Made by a program: the position numbers and the translations under genes. The notes under the pieces are model-generated. The model saw only the letters and a program-made list of their open reading frames with translations, was not told the origin of the DNA and made no database searches. Below, in pieces: positions 8,348-16,097 of a stretch of DNA of 64,000 nt. Location: assembly GCF_014645235.1 (NCBI RefSeq), contig NZ_BMLM01000001.1, positions 248,001 through 312,000 of the forward strand, written 5' to 3'. The stretch comes from Agrococcus terreus (GTDB lineage: Bacteria; Actinomycetota; Actinomycetes; Actinomycetales; Microbacteriaceae). Position 1 is the first letter of the stretch. Each line of letters starts with the position of its first letter.

Positions 8348-9979
8348 ATGGGCGACCTCTTCGACGACTACGACAAGCCCTTCGCGAACCCGCGCAAGCG
8401 CACCGGCGTCGCGTGGGACGAGATGTTCGCCGAGACCGGCGTCGCCCGGAAGCCCTACGAGCGCATCCACGACGCCCTCTCGGAGCTCACGAAGGACGAC
8501 CTCCGCGCCCGCGCCGACGCGCTCGCCACCTCGTACCTCGCGCAGGGCGTCACCTTCGACTTCGCGGGCGAGGAGCGGCCCTTCCCGCTCGACGCCGTGC
8601 CCCGCATCATCACCGCCGAGGACTGGCGCCACGTCGAGTCGGGCGTCCAGCAGCGGGTGCGCGCGCTGGAGGCGTTCCTCGCCGACATGTACGGCCCGCA
8701 GCGCGCCGTCGAGGACGGCATCATCCCGGCGAAGCTCATCTCGTCGTCCACCCACTTCCATCGCCAGGCCGCGGGCGTCGTCGGGGCCAACGGCGTGCGC
8801 ATCCACGTCTCGGGCATCGACCTCATCCGCGACCAGGAGGGGGAGTGGCGGGTGCTCGAGGACAACGTGCGCGTGCCCTCGGGCGTCTCGTACGTGATCT
8901 CGAACCGCCGCGTCATCGCCCAGACGCTGCCCGAGATGTTCGCCTCGATGCGGGTGCGCCCCGTCGGCGACTACTGCGACAAGCTGCTCCACGCCCTCCG
9001 CGCGGCCGCGCCCGCCGGCGTCGACGACCCGCGCGTCGTCGTGCTCACGCCCGGCGTCTACAACTCCGCCTACTTCGAGCACACGCTGCTCGCGCGCCTC
9101 ATGGGCGTCGAGCTCGTCGAGGGCCGCGACCTCTTCACCTCCGGCGGCCGCGTCTACATGCGCACCACCGAGGGCCCCGCGCGCGTCGACGTCATCTACC
9201 GCCGCGTCGACGACGACTACCTCGACCCGCTGCAGTTCCGCGCCGACTCGATGCTCGGCAGCCCCGGCCTCATGCTCGCGGCGCGCCTCGGCAACGTCAC
9301 GATCGCGAACGCGGTCGGCAACGGCATCGCCGACGACAAGCTCGTCTACACGTACGTGCCCGACCTCATCCGCTACTACCTGTCGGAGGAGCCGATCCTC
9401 AAGAACGTCGACACCTGGCGGCTCGAGGAGCCCGGCCAGCTCGACGAGGTCATCGACCGCCTGCACGAGCTCGTCGTGAAGCCGGTCGACGGATCCGGCG
9501 GCAAGGGCCTCGTCGTGGGCCCGGATGCGACGCAGGAGGAGCTCGACGCGCTCAAGGAGCGGCTGCTCGCCGACCCGCGCGGCTGGATCGCGCAGCCGGT
9601 CGTGCAGCTCTCGACCATCCCGACGCTCGTCGAGGACGGCATGCGGCCCCGCCACGTCGACCTGCGGCCCTTCGCCGTGAACGACGGCAAGGAGGTGTGG
9701 GTGCTGCCGGGCGGCCTCACCCGCGTCGCGCTCCCGGAGGGCCAGCTCGTCGTGAACTCGTCGCAGGGCGGCGGCTCGAAGGACACCTGGGTGCTCGCCG
9801 ACCCGCGCGAGCAGCTGCCGGTCATCGACCACGACGCCGAGTTCGGCGCGTCGGGCGAGCCGATGACCAGGCCGATGGCGATCATCTCGGGCCACGAGCA
9901 CCCGCAGGACCAGTCGCCGCAGGACGCCCCGCGCGGGCAGTCCGAGCAGCAGCAGCAGACGGGAGGGACCCCGCGATGA
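8348..9979 (+). CDS. Circularly permuted type 2 ATP-grasp protein
   Basis: A 543-residue protein of the circularly permuted ATP-grasp type 2 family (CP_ATPgrasp_2). It opens with a family-typical YDKPF...RTGVAWDEMF region, contains LEDNVRVPSGVSYV near 176, a long NAVGNGIADDKLVYTYVPDLI segment near 320 and a Gly-rich VKPVDGSGGKGLVVGP loop near 380. A Gln-rich tail follows residue 520. ATP-grasp enzymes form carbon-nitrogen bonds through acyl phosphates; this family is predicted to ligate or extend peptides. Its stop overlaps the ATG of the alpha-E gene, and a transglutaminase-like gene follows. That trio is conserved in many bacteria and is thought to make or process a peptide whose identity is unknown. 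Confidence 0.93.
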   Translation: MGDLFDDYDKPFANPRKRTGVAWDEMFAETGVARKPYERIHDALSELTKDDLRARADALATSYLAQGVTFDFAGEERPFPLDAVPRIITAEDWRHVESGVQQRVRALEAFLADMYGPQRAVEDGIIPAKLISSSTHFHRQAAGVVGANGVRIHVSGIDLIRDQEGEWRVLEDNVRVPSGVSYVISNRRVIAQTLPEMFASMRVRPVGDYCDKLLHALRAAAPAGVDDPRVVVLTPGVYNSAYFEHTLLARLMGVELVEGRDLFTSGGRVYMRTTEGPARVDVIYRRVDDDYLDPLQFRADSMLGSPGLMLAARLGNVTIANAVGNGIADDKLVYTYVPDLIRYYLSEEPILKNVDTWRLEEPGQLDEVIDRLHELVVKPVDGSGGKGLVVGPDATQEELDALKERLLADPRGWIAQPVVQLSTIPTLVEDGMRPRHVDLRPFAVNDGKEVWVLPGGLTRVALPEGQLVVNSSQGGGSKDTWVLADPREQLPVIDHDAEFGASGEPMTRPMAIISGHEHPQDQSPQDAPRGQSEQQQQTGGTPR

Positions 9980-10908
9980 TGCTCTCCCGCATCGCCGAGA
10001 GCCTGTTCTGGATCGGCCGCTACATCGAGCGGGCCGACGGCACCGCCCGCATCCTCGACGTCTACCTGCAGCTCCTGCTCGAGGACGTCGCGGTCGACGA
10101 GGACACCGCCTGCCGCGCCCTGCTCGGCGTCATGGGCCACGACGCACCCCCGGAGCGCAGGCTCACCCGCGTCGACGTCGTCAACGCCCTCGCGACCGAC
10201 CGCACGCAGCCCGCCTCGATCGCCTACTCGGTGAACGCCGCGCGCGAGAACGCCCGCCGCGCCCGCGAGATCATCTCGACCGAGCTGTGGGAGGTGCTCA
10301 ACGGCACCTACGCCAACATGCCGCGGCGCGTGAACACCGAGCAGGTGCACGCCATGTTCGGCTGGGTGCGCGAGCGGTCGGCGCTCGCGACCGGCATCTC
10401 CGACTCCACCGCGAGCCGCGACGACGCGTGGAGCTTCTTCACGCTCGGCTGCTCCATCGAGCGCGCCGACATGGTCGCGCGCCTGCTCGCCACCCGCGCC
10501 CTCACCGAGGCGTCCGGCCCGTCGTGGACGACGATCCTCCGCTCCGTCGGCGCCTACGAGGCGTACCTGCGCACCTACCGCGGCGTGCCCTCGTCGACGA
10601 ACGCGGCCGAGTTCCTGCTGCTCGACCGCCTCTTCCCGCGCTCGATCCTGTTCTCGGTGCTCTCGGCCGAGCAGTGCCTGCGCGACATCGAGCCGCGGCA
10701 GGAGCGCGTCGGCTACGTCGACTCGGCGCAGCGGATGCTCGGCCAGATCCGCGCGGAGCTCGAGTTCCGCCCCATCCAGGAGATCATCGAGGACCTCCCG
10801 GGCGTCATGGACAAGGTGCAGACCACCACGACCGCCGTCTCGAACGCGGTGCGCGAGCGCTACTTCCCCACCCACAACATGCCCGCCTGGACGAGGGAGG
10901 CATCGTGA
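9976..10908 (+). CDS. Alpha-E domain-containing protein
   Basis: A 310-residue, mostly alpha-helical protein of the alpha-E (DUF403) family. The opening MLSRIAESLFWIGRYIERAD is diagnostic, followed by repeated helical segments with acidic and Arg-rich faces (NARRAREIISTELWEVLN, ERADMVARLL). A second in-frame ATG follows immediately at 9979, so the start may be one codon later. The function is unproven. Because it always travels with a permuted ATP-grasp protein and a transglutaminase-like protease, it is thought to be part of a peptide-synthesis or peptide-modification module. Overlapping start and stop codons on both sides (ATGA, GTGA) imply fixed stoichiometry. Confidence 0.93.
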   Translation: MMLSRIAESLFWIGRYIERADGTARILDVYLQLLLEDVAVDEDTACRALLGVMGHDAPPERRLTRVDVVNALATDRTQPASIAYSVNAARENARRAREIISTELWEVLNGTYANMPRRVNTEQVHAMFGWVRERSALATGISDSTASRDDAWSFFTLGCSIERADMVARLLATRALTEASGPSWTTILRSVGAYEAYLRTYRGVPSSTNAAEFLLLDRLFPRSILFSVLSAEQCLRDIEPRQERVGYVDSAQRMLGQIRAELEFRPIQEIIEDLPGVMDKVQTTTTAVSNAVRERYFPTHNMPAWTREAS

Positions 10909-11750
10909 GCCGCATCCGCATCCGCCACACCACCGGCTACCGCTACGAGCAGCCGGCCATGGCGTCGTACAACGAGTCGCGGATGCTGCCGTCGACCTCG
11001 GACGGCCAGTTCGTCATCTACTCGAACCTCGACATCCGCCCCAACACCTCGATCAACACGTACGAGGACTACTGGGGCACGAAGGTCGTCTCGTTCGACG
11101 TGCTGCAGCCGCACACCGAGCTGCAGCTGACCGCGACGAGCCTGGTGGAGGTGCGGCCGCGCCTCACCGGGGGGCACGACCTCACGTGGGAGCAGCTCGG
11201 CAAGGTGGCGCAGCGCGCGACGCAGCACGTGGAGCAGCTGGCGCAGACGCCGCGCACCCGCCCGACCGACGACCTCGTCGCGGCGGCGCGCGAGATCGCG
11301 GATGCGTCGTCGACGCCCGGCGCGGCCGCGTCGGCGATCGCGCGGATGGTGGGCGACGAGATGGAGTACATGTCGGGCGTCACGCACGTCCACACGCTCG
11401 CCTCGGAGTCGTGGGCGAGCCGCAAGGGCGTCTGCCAGGACATCGCGCACATCACGCTCGGCGCACTGCGCGCCGTCGGCATCCCCGCCCGCTACGTCTC
11501 GGGCTACCTGCACCCTCGGCCGAACGCGCAGATCGGCGAGACGATCCGCGGCGAGTCGCACGCGTGGGTGGAGTGGTTCACGGGCGAGTGGAACGCATGG
11601 GACCCGACGAACCTCATCGACATCGGCGAGCGGCACGTGAAGGTCGGCCTCGGCCGCGACTACAACGACGTGCCGCCGCTGCGCGGCGTGTACGCGGGCG
11701 CCGGCAAGAGCCAGCTCTTCGTCTCCGTGGAGATCACGAAGGAGAGTTGA
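10905..11750 (+). CDS. Transglutaminase-like cysteine protease family protein
   Basis: A 281-residue protein with an N-terminal beta domain beginning with the typical IRHTTGYRYEQPA motif and a transglutaminase core. The papain-like triad is visible: Cys in RKGVCQDIAH (about residue 182), His in ESHAWVEWF (about 222) and Asp in WDPTN (about 237). GTG at 10905 is used because it overlaps the alpha-E stop and gives the conserved SRIRIRHTTGY start. No signal peptide is seen. In this gene trio it would cleave or transfer the product of the ATP-grasp ligase. It is the last gene of the operon. Confidence 0.93.
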   Translation: MSRIRIRHTTGYRYEQPAMASYNESRMLPSTSDGQFVIYSNLDIRPNTSINTYEDYWGTKVVSFDVLQPHTELQLTATSLVEVRPRLTGGHDLTWEQLGKVAQRATQHVEQLAQTPRTRPTDDLVAAAREIADASSTPGAAASAIARMVGDEMEYMSGVTHVHTLASESWASRKGVCQDIAHITLGALRAVGIPARYVSGYLHPRPNAQIGETIRGESHAWVEWFTGEWNAWDPTNLIDIGERHVKVGLGRDYNDVPPLRGVYAGAGKSQLFVSVEITKES

Positions 11751-11797
11751 GGCTCCGGCCGCCCGAGTCGAGACCACCCTGACGCGGCGGCCCCCTC

Positions 11798-11843
11798 CCG
11801 CTGGTCGAGGAGGCCGCGCCGCAGGCGCTGCCGTCTCGAGACC
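11798..11843. repeat. Interspersed palindrome-ended repeat (CTGGTCGAGGAG ... GTCTCGAGACC)
   Basis: This 46-base element starts CGCTGGTCGAGGAGG and ends GTCTCGAGACC. Related copies occur near 33384-33429 and in a cluster at 39052-39287. A partial GTCGAGACC also lies just before it at about 11767. It sits in the 200-base gap between the transglutaminase and DUF2277 genes. It looks like a REP-like element; whether it acts as a terminator is unknown. Confidence 0.7.
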
Positions 11844-11951
11844 GCACGCGCGACAGGTGCCTTCCCGGACGACCGGTGCCCGGGCACCAGCACCCCTCAT
11901 CCACGCCAGCACCCCTGGCGGGCCTCCCCGCTCCGGCCTACCGTGGACGCC

Positions 11952-12233
11952 ATGTGCAGGAACATCACCGAGCTGCGCGGCCTGGAGCCGGCCGCGACCG
12001 ACGACGAGGTGGAGGCGGCGGCCCGCCAGTACGTGCGCAAGGTCTCGGGCATCACGCATCCGTCCGAGCGCACCCGCGAGGCGTTCGAGCGCGCTGTCGC
12101 GGAGGTCGCGCACATCACCGAGCACCTGCTCGCCGACCTGCCCGACCGCCGTCAGCCGCCCAAGAAGCTGCCACCGCTGCGCCGCCCCGAGGTGCGGGCG
12201 CGCATCGCCGCGCGCGAGGCCGCCGCGAGCTGA
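11952..12233 (+). CDS. DUF2277 domain-containing protein
   Basis: A 93-residue protein matching DUF2277: starts MCRNITELRGLEP, then ATDDEVEAAARQYVRKVSG, ITHPSE and a helical segment ending in a basic, Pro-rich tail. The ATG at 11952 gives the diagnostic MCRNI start; an in-frame GTG nine bases upstream is less likely. No function is known for the family. The small size, conserved Cys at position 2 and basic helix are the only clues. It is followed closely by a convergent oxidoreductase gene (stops 12 bases apart), so it seems to be a single-gene unit. Confidence 0.88.
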   Translation: MCRNITELRGLEPAATDDEVEAAARQYVRKVSGITHPSERTREAFERAVAEVAHITEHLLADLPDRRQPPKKLPPLRRPEVRARIAAREAAAS

Positions 12234-12244
12234 GCCGCGCGCCG

Positions 12245-13222
12245 TCAGCCGGCCAGCAGCGCCGCGCGCACGTCGTCCATGAGTCGCATGATCGCGACGC
12301 TCTCGTCGAGCGGCATGGTCGGGCTCTCAGTCTCGCCGGCGGCGACGGCCCGCTCCACCTCGCGCGCCTGGAACTGCATCCCGCGCCCCTCGAGCTCCGG
12401 CTCGTAGCGCTCCGCGATCGCGTCGCGGTCGGCGACGCTGCGGCGCGTGAACGAGGTCCACGTGTAGAACGCAGGGTCGAGGTGGATGACGCCGTCGGTG
12501 CCGATGATGCTCGCGCGGTTCGAGCCGAGCGTCGTCATCGAGAAGGTGCTCGTCGAGGTGCGGCCGGGGCCGTGGTCCAGGATGACGGAGGCGCGGTGGT
12601 CGACGCCGGCGTGGTCGACGACCCCGCTCGCCTGGATGCGCGTCGCCGGCCCGAGCAGGTGGTGTGCGAGCGAGAGGTCGTAGACGCCGAGGTCGAGCAG
12701 CGCGCCGCCGCCGAGCGCGGCCTCGATGAGGCGGCTGCCGGGGGAGAGGTCGAGCACCTGCGAGTGGTCGGAGACGAGGCCCACGACCTCGCCGAGGTCG
12801 CCCGCCGCGATCCGCTCGCGCACGGCGACCATCGTCGGCAGGAACCGCGTCCACATCGCCTCCATCGCGAACACGCCGCGCGCCCGGGCGGCGTCGACGA
12901 GCGCCTGCGCGTCGTCGCCGGTCGTCGTGAAGGCCTTCTCGACGAGCACGTGCTTGCCGGCCTCGATCGCGAGGAGGGCGTGCTCGAGGTGGTGGGAGTG
13001 GGGCGTGGCGACGTAGACGACGTCGACGGCCGGATCCGCGACGAGCGCCTCGTAGCAGCCGTGCGCGGTGGGGATGCCGGTGCGGTCGGCGAAGGCTCGG
13101 GCCCGCTCCGCGTCGCGGCTGCCGACCGCGGCGAGCCGCCTGCCGTCGAGCGCGAGGTCGCGCGCGAAGGCGCCGGCGATGCCGCCGGCGCCGAGGATGC
13201 CCCAGCCGATCGAGTCGCTCAT
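12245..13222 (-). CDS. Gfo/Idh/MocA family oxidoreductase
   Basis: A 325-residue NAD(P)-dependent dehydrogenase. The Rossmann loop GILGAGGIAGAF lies at residues 8-19, and the family motif with the catalytic Lys is in GKHVLVEKAF (about residues 88-97). Related enzymes oxidise sugars, inositols or trans-dihydrodiols (dihydrodiol dehydrogenase/xylose dehydrogenase branch). Length is typical. There are no metabolic neighbours; the flanking genes are a DUF2277 protein and a secreted hypothetical, so the substrate is unknown. It lies downstream of the inverted repeat that probably ends the preceding transcript. Confidence 0.9.
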   Translation of the reverse strand: MSDSIGWGILGAGGIAGAFARDLALDGRRLAAVGSRDAERARAFADRTGIPTAHGCYEALVADPAVDVVYVATPHSHHLEHALLAIEAGKHVLVEKAFTTTGDDAQALVDAARARGVFAMEAMWTRFLPTMVAVRERIAAGDLGEVVGLVSDHSQVLDLSPGSRLIEAALGGGALLDLGVYDLSLAHHLLGPATRIQASGVVDHAGVDHRASVILDHGPGRTSTSTFSMTTLGSNRASIIGTDGVIHLDPAFYTWTSFTRRSVADRDAIAERYEPELEGRGMQFQAREVERAVAAGETESPTMPLDESVAIMRLMDDVRAALLAG

Positions 13223-13265
13223 GCGGCGAGCCTACGCAGGCCGGCCCGCGAGCCGGCCGCGCGCG

Positions 13266-13333
13266 ATCCTGGACCCCATCCTGCGTCGTGGATCCGATCG
13301 TTCGGGTCCCGGATGCAGGATTGGGTCCGGGAT
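13266..13333 (-). terminator. Long-arm hairpin after the PKD-like secreted protein gene
   Basis: Arms 13266-13284 (starts ATCCTGGACC) and 13315-13333 pair at 17 of 19 positions, with a 30-base loop that itself contains GGATCCGATCG. It begins 5 bases after the stop of the minus-strand gene at 13338, where a terminator would be expected. Confidence 0.65.
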
Positions 13334-13337
13334 CGGG

Positions 13338-14126
13338 TCAGCCGCAGCCGGGCGCAGTGGGCGCGGCGGCGCAGTCGCCGGCCGTGAGCACCGTGTCGAC
13401 CTCGAACACCTTCACCGGCACGGCCGGTGCCTCGACTGGCAGGCTGCCCGGCACCTGGAACCAGCCGCCGCCCGCGTCGACCTCGGCCGTGAAGGTGACG
13501 GTGAGGGATGCGGTGACGTCGTCGCGAGAGGAGTACGCGTGGCTCGTCGATGTCTCGGTCCACTGCTCGCCGGTGCCGCTCCACGCGGCGCCCGAGCCCT
13601 CGGTGGTCTGGGTCGTGCCGTCGCCGTAGTCGAACGCGTAGGTCGTCGGAGTCCAGCGGACCGTCACGGCAGACCCGAGGAGGTCGCCCTGCATCGTGTG
13701 CGACTCGGCGGTGGCGTAGAAGTTCGTCGGCGTGCCCACGACGCCCCACCCGTCGGGCTCGACCACGAGCTCGCCCACGATGGGGCGGAAGGCGGCGAGG
13801 TCCTCGATCGTGATGGGATCGACCGAGTCGGAAGGAAGCGAGCCGCGATTGTCGATGGCCGTCACCTGGCAACGCCCCGCCGCGATCTCGCTCACCGCGT
13901 CGGCCTCGCACGCCGCGAACCGAGCGTCGAGGAACGCGTCCCAACGCGCCTTCAGTTCTGCCGCGGACAGGTTCGAGACGTTGGCTGGAGCCGCTCCGTC
14001 GAAGGCATCGTTCGCGATCACGTTCAAGCGGTCGTCGTCGAAGAATGAGTCGCTCTCCCCAGAGCGGTTCGACCCGGAGGTGGCCAAGAGGGTTGCGGCC
14101 AAGATCAAAGTCACGATGCGGAGCAA
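13338..14126 (-). CDS. Secreted protein with a PKD-like domain, function unknown
   Basis: A 262-residue protein with a short N-terminal hydrophobic stretch (MLRIVTLILAATLLATS), probably a signal peptide. The middle (about residues 130-225) resembles PKD/beta-sandwich domains: a GDGTTQTTEGSG turn and an HAYSS motif. The sequence ends in a Cys-containing tail (GDCAAAPTAPGCG); other Cys residues (near 73 and 86) could pair. The start overlaps the end of the upstream lipoprotein gene by 16 bases, so the two are an operon. Codon use is visibly less G+C-biased than in neighbours in the first half. I do not recognise a specific function; a role at the cell surface is inferred. Confidence 0.75.
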   Translation of the reverse strand: MLRIVTLILAATLLATSGSNRSGESDSFFDDDRLNVIANDAFDGAAPANVSNLSAAELKARWDAFLDARFAACEADAVSEIAAGRCQVTAIDNRGSLPSDSVDPITIEDLAAFRPIVGELVVEPDGWGVVGTPTNFYATAESHTMQGDLLGSAVTVRWTPTTYAFDYGDGTTQTTEGSGAAWSGTGEQWTETSTSHAYSSRDDVTASLTVTFTAEVDAGGGWFQVPGSLPVEAPAVPVKVFEVDTVLTAGDCAAAPTAPGCG

Positions 14127-14641
14127 GGATCACTCCCGTCTGAAGATTCATGACTGCGATCTGCGCTGACGAGCAGGCGCGAATCTTCGGACGCGAAGCT
14201 CACGACGCGACTGAGCTGGCCGGCTTGATCCGACGGCGTGATGTCCTCGCCAGAGGCGTTGATGAGCCGTTCTGAGGAGATGTCCACGCACACAGCGGCC
14301 TCGAGTGCTCCGGCCTGAAACCGGAAGTTCTGAGTCGAGCGCTCGCCTTCCACGCGCGCGCCGAGGGCAGCGGCCTGTTCAAAGGATTCGAACTGTTGCC
14401 GCGCCAATTCAGATGAGGCGACCGCTTCCAGTTGATCGAGCGACGCGCCTTCGGGTTCGGCCCCAGCGTCGGAGAGGGCCGCTTGGTATGCCTCCCAGGC
14501 AGCCCGAGCCTCCTCCTCACTCACCGTCGGCGCCGCCGACGTCGGCGGGGTCGTCTCGACCGGAGCCTCGGGCGTGCAGCCCGCGAGCATCGCGCCCGAG
14601 AGCGCGGCGAGGGCGAGCACGGTTCCGGTCCTGCGACGCAT
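14111..14641 (-). CDS. Putative lipoprotein, function unknown
   Basis: A 176-residue protein with a clear lipoprotein signal peptide: basic start, hydrophobic core and lipobox LAGC with Cys22. A Thr/Pro-rich linker follows, then a helical region with AARAAWEAYQAAL and a C-terminal domain. Two Cys residues (CVDIS and DPCSAS) may form a disulfide. It would be anchored on the outer face of the membrane. It is the promoter-proximal gene of a two-gene operon with the PKD-like protein. Its 3' half is less G+C-rich than the surroundings. No family was recognised. Confidence 0.75.
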   Translation of the reverse strand: MRRRTGTVLALAALSGAMLAGCTPEAPVETTPPTSAAPTVSEEEARAAWEAYQAALSDAGAEPEGASLDQLEAVASSELARQQFESFEQAAALGARVEGERSTQNFRFQAGALEAAVCVDISSERLINASGEDITPSDQAGQLSRVVSFASEDSRLLVSADRSHESSDGSDPCSAS

Positions 14642-14721
14642 GCGGGCAGGCTAATCGACGCGGCTCCGGCGCCTCAGGCGCATTCCACAGGCCGCGGGCG
14701 CGGGAGAATGGGGGCCGCACC

Positions 14722-15771
14722 ATGACCGACGCCCACGACCAGCATCCCGAGCCCCGACGCCACCGCGTCGGCGCCGTCCTCGGCGACGCCGGCCGCGAGC
14801 TCGTCCGCTTCCACCCGTCGGTAGGCGACTGGCGCGTCGCCACGCGCGCGGGCCTCGCGACGCTGCTCGTGCTCGGCGGGCTCGTGCTCGCCGGCCGCCT
14901 CGACCTCGGCCTCTACGCGAGCTTCGGCATCTTCGCCTCGCTGTACGGCGGGCGTCTGCCGACGCCGGGCCGCTGGCGCATCCAGGTGCGCCACGGGCTG
15001 CTGCTCACCGCGGTCATCGCTCTCGGCGCGGCCGTCGCGACGAGCGATGCGCGGGCATGGCTCGCGATCCCGGTCGTCGCGGCCGTCGCGGCGGTCGCAT
15101 CCTGGCTCTCCGATCGCCAGGGGTGGTCGCCGCCGGGCGCGCTCTTCCCGGTCTTCGCCGCCGGCGCGAGCGCCACGATCCCGGTCGACTGGGCCGGCGT
15201 GGGCATCGCGGCGCTCGTCGCCGCCGGCGCCGCGACGCTCTCGATCCTGCTCGGCGCGCTCGAGCAGGCGCTGCTGCCCGTGCCGCACGCGCCGCGCACG
15301 CGGCCCCGCCCCGACGGCATCGGCCGCCATGCCATCCTCACCGCCGCGTCCGTGCTCGTCGCCGGCCTCATCGCGACGGGCGCGCAGATCGGCCACCCGT
15401 ACTGGGCGATGCTCGCCGCCGTCGTGCCCTTCGCGGGCCGCGGCGCCGCCGTGCAGCTCGCGCGCGGCGCGCACCGGCTGCTCGGCACGTGCCTCGGCAT
15501 CGCGCTCGCCGCGCTGCTCCTGCTGCTCGAGCTGCCGCCCATCGGCGTCGTGCTCGCGGTGGTGGTGCTGCAGGCGGCCGTCGAGCTCGTGGTGGTGCGC
15601 AACTACGGCCTCGCGCTCGTGGCGATCACGCCGCTCGCGCTCGTGCTCGTGCACGCATCCCGCCCCGAGCCCGTCGGCGAGCTGCTGCTCGAGCGGGTGC
15701 TCGAGACCGCGATCGGCGTGGGCGTGGCGCTCGCGGCCGTCGCGCTCGACCGCGCGATCCGCCGCCGCTGA
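14722..15771 (+). CDS. FUSC family membrane protein (aromatic acid exporter-like)
   Basis: A 349-residue protein with about eight to ten membrane segments in two halves separated by a hydrophilic loop (PHAPRTRPRPDG, near 190). A conserved FASLYGGRLPTPGRWRIQ motif sits near residue 75. The pattern fits the FUSC/aromatic-acid-exporter superfamily. No soluble C-terminal domain is present, unlike the FUSC-like gene at 34288. ATG at 14722 is the first start that excludes a low-quality basic extension. The likely role is export of an organic acid or xenobiotic; the substrate is unknown. It is divergent from the lipoprotein gene. Confidence 0.75.
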   Translation: MTDAHDQHPEPRRHRVGAVLGDAGRELVRFHPSVGDWRVATRAGLATLLVLGGLVLAGRLDLGLYASFGIFASLYGGRLPTPGRWRIQVRHGLLLTAVIALGAAVATSDARAWLAIPVVAAVAAVASWLSDRQGWSPPGALFPVFAAGASATIPVDWAGVGIAALVAAGAATLSILLGALEQALLPVPHAPRTRPRPDGIGRHAILTAASVLVAGLIATGAQIGHPYWAMLAAVVPFAGRGAAVQLARGAHRLLGTCLGIALAALLLLLELPPIGVVLAVVVLQAAVELVVVRNYGLALVAITPLALVLVHASRPEPVGELLLERVLETAIGVGVALAAVALDRAIRRR

Positions 15772-15820
15772 CGCCGGCGCATCCGGCCCCCATGGAACCC
15801 GTCCCGCGCTCCCGGGTCGC

Positions 15821-15966
15821 GCTGAGTGGCGACTTCGTGCGGTGACTGGCGACTCCGTGCGCTGAGTGGCGGCGTCGGGTCGCGATACGCCGCGACGGTC
15901 GACCGTTCCCCGCCACTCGAGGGCGAACGCCGCCACTCAGCTGCCGAACGCCGCCACTCGACCGCC
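15821..15966. repeat. Cluster of 20-bp repeats, three direct then three inverted
   Basis: Three copies of GCTGAGTGGCGAC(T/G)-like units begin at 15821, 15841 and 15861, exactly 20 bases apart. Inverted copies (CGCCACTCG/AG...) begin near 15911, 15931 and 15952. The two sets can pair into one long hairpin of about 145 bases with GTCGGGTCGCGATACGC near the apex. The cluster lies in the 326-base gene-free gap between the FUSC gene and the first DRL gene; the rest of the gap holds the operator at 16043 and no gene. Confidence 0.8.
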
Positions 15967-16042
15967 ACGGCGGTCGCCGCTGGGGGCGGGCTCCACACTC
16001 CTCCTCGCACCCAGACGCTTGACGCGGCCCGAACGACGTTCT

Positions 16043-16054
16043 ACTGTCAACAGT
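16043..16054. promoter_or_regulatory. GntR-type operator, copy 1 (ACTGT-CA-ACAGT)
   Basis: A perfect inverted repeat ACTGTCAACAGT lies 44 bases before the ATG of the first DRL gene. The same palindrome occurs at 17483, 23728 and 26037. The GT..AC core fits FCD-type GntR regulators, and the adjacent GntR gene at 23004 is the obvious candidate protein. Confidence 0.8.
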
Positions 16055-16097
16055 TAGACACGGCGCACGACGCGCACCGCCTGCAAAGGAGCAGATC

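Noticed and set aside
15821-15966. A CRISPR array
   Set aside because: The 20-base units have no constant spacers, occur in inverted sets and lie beside no cas gene.
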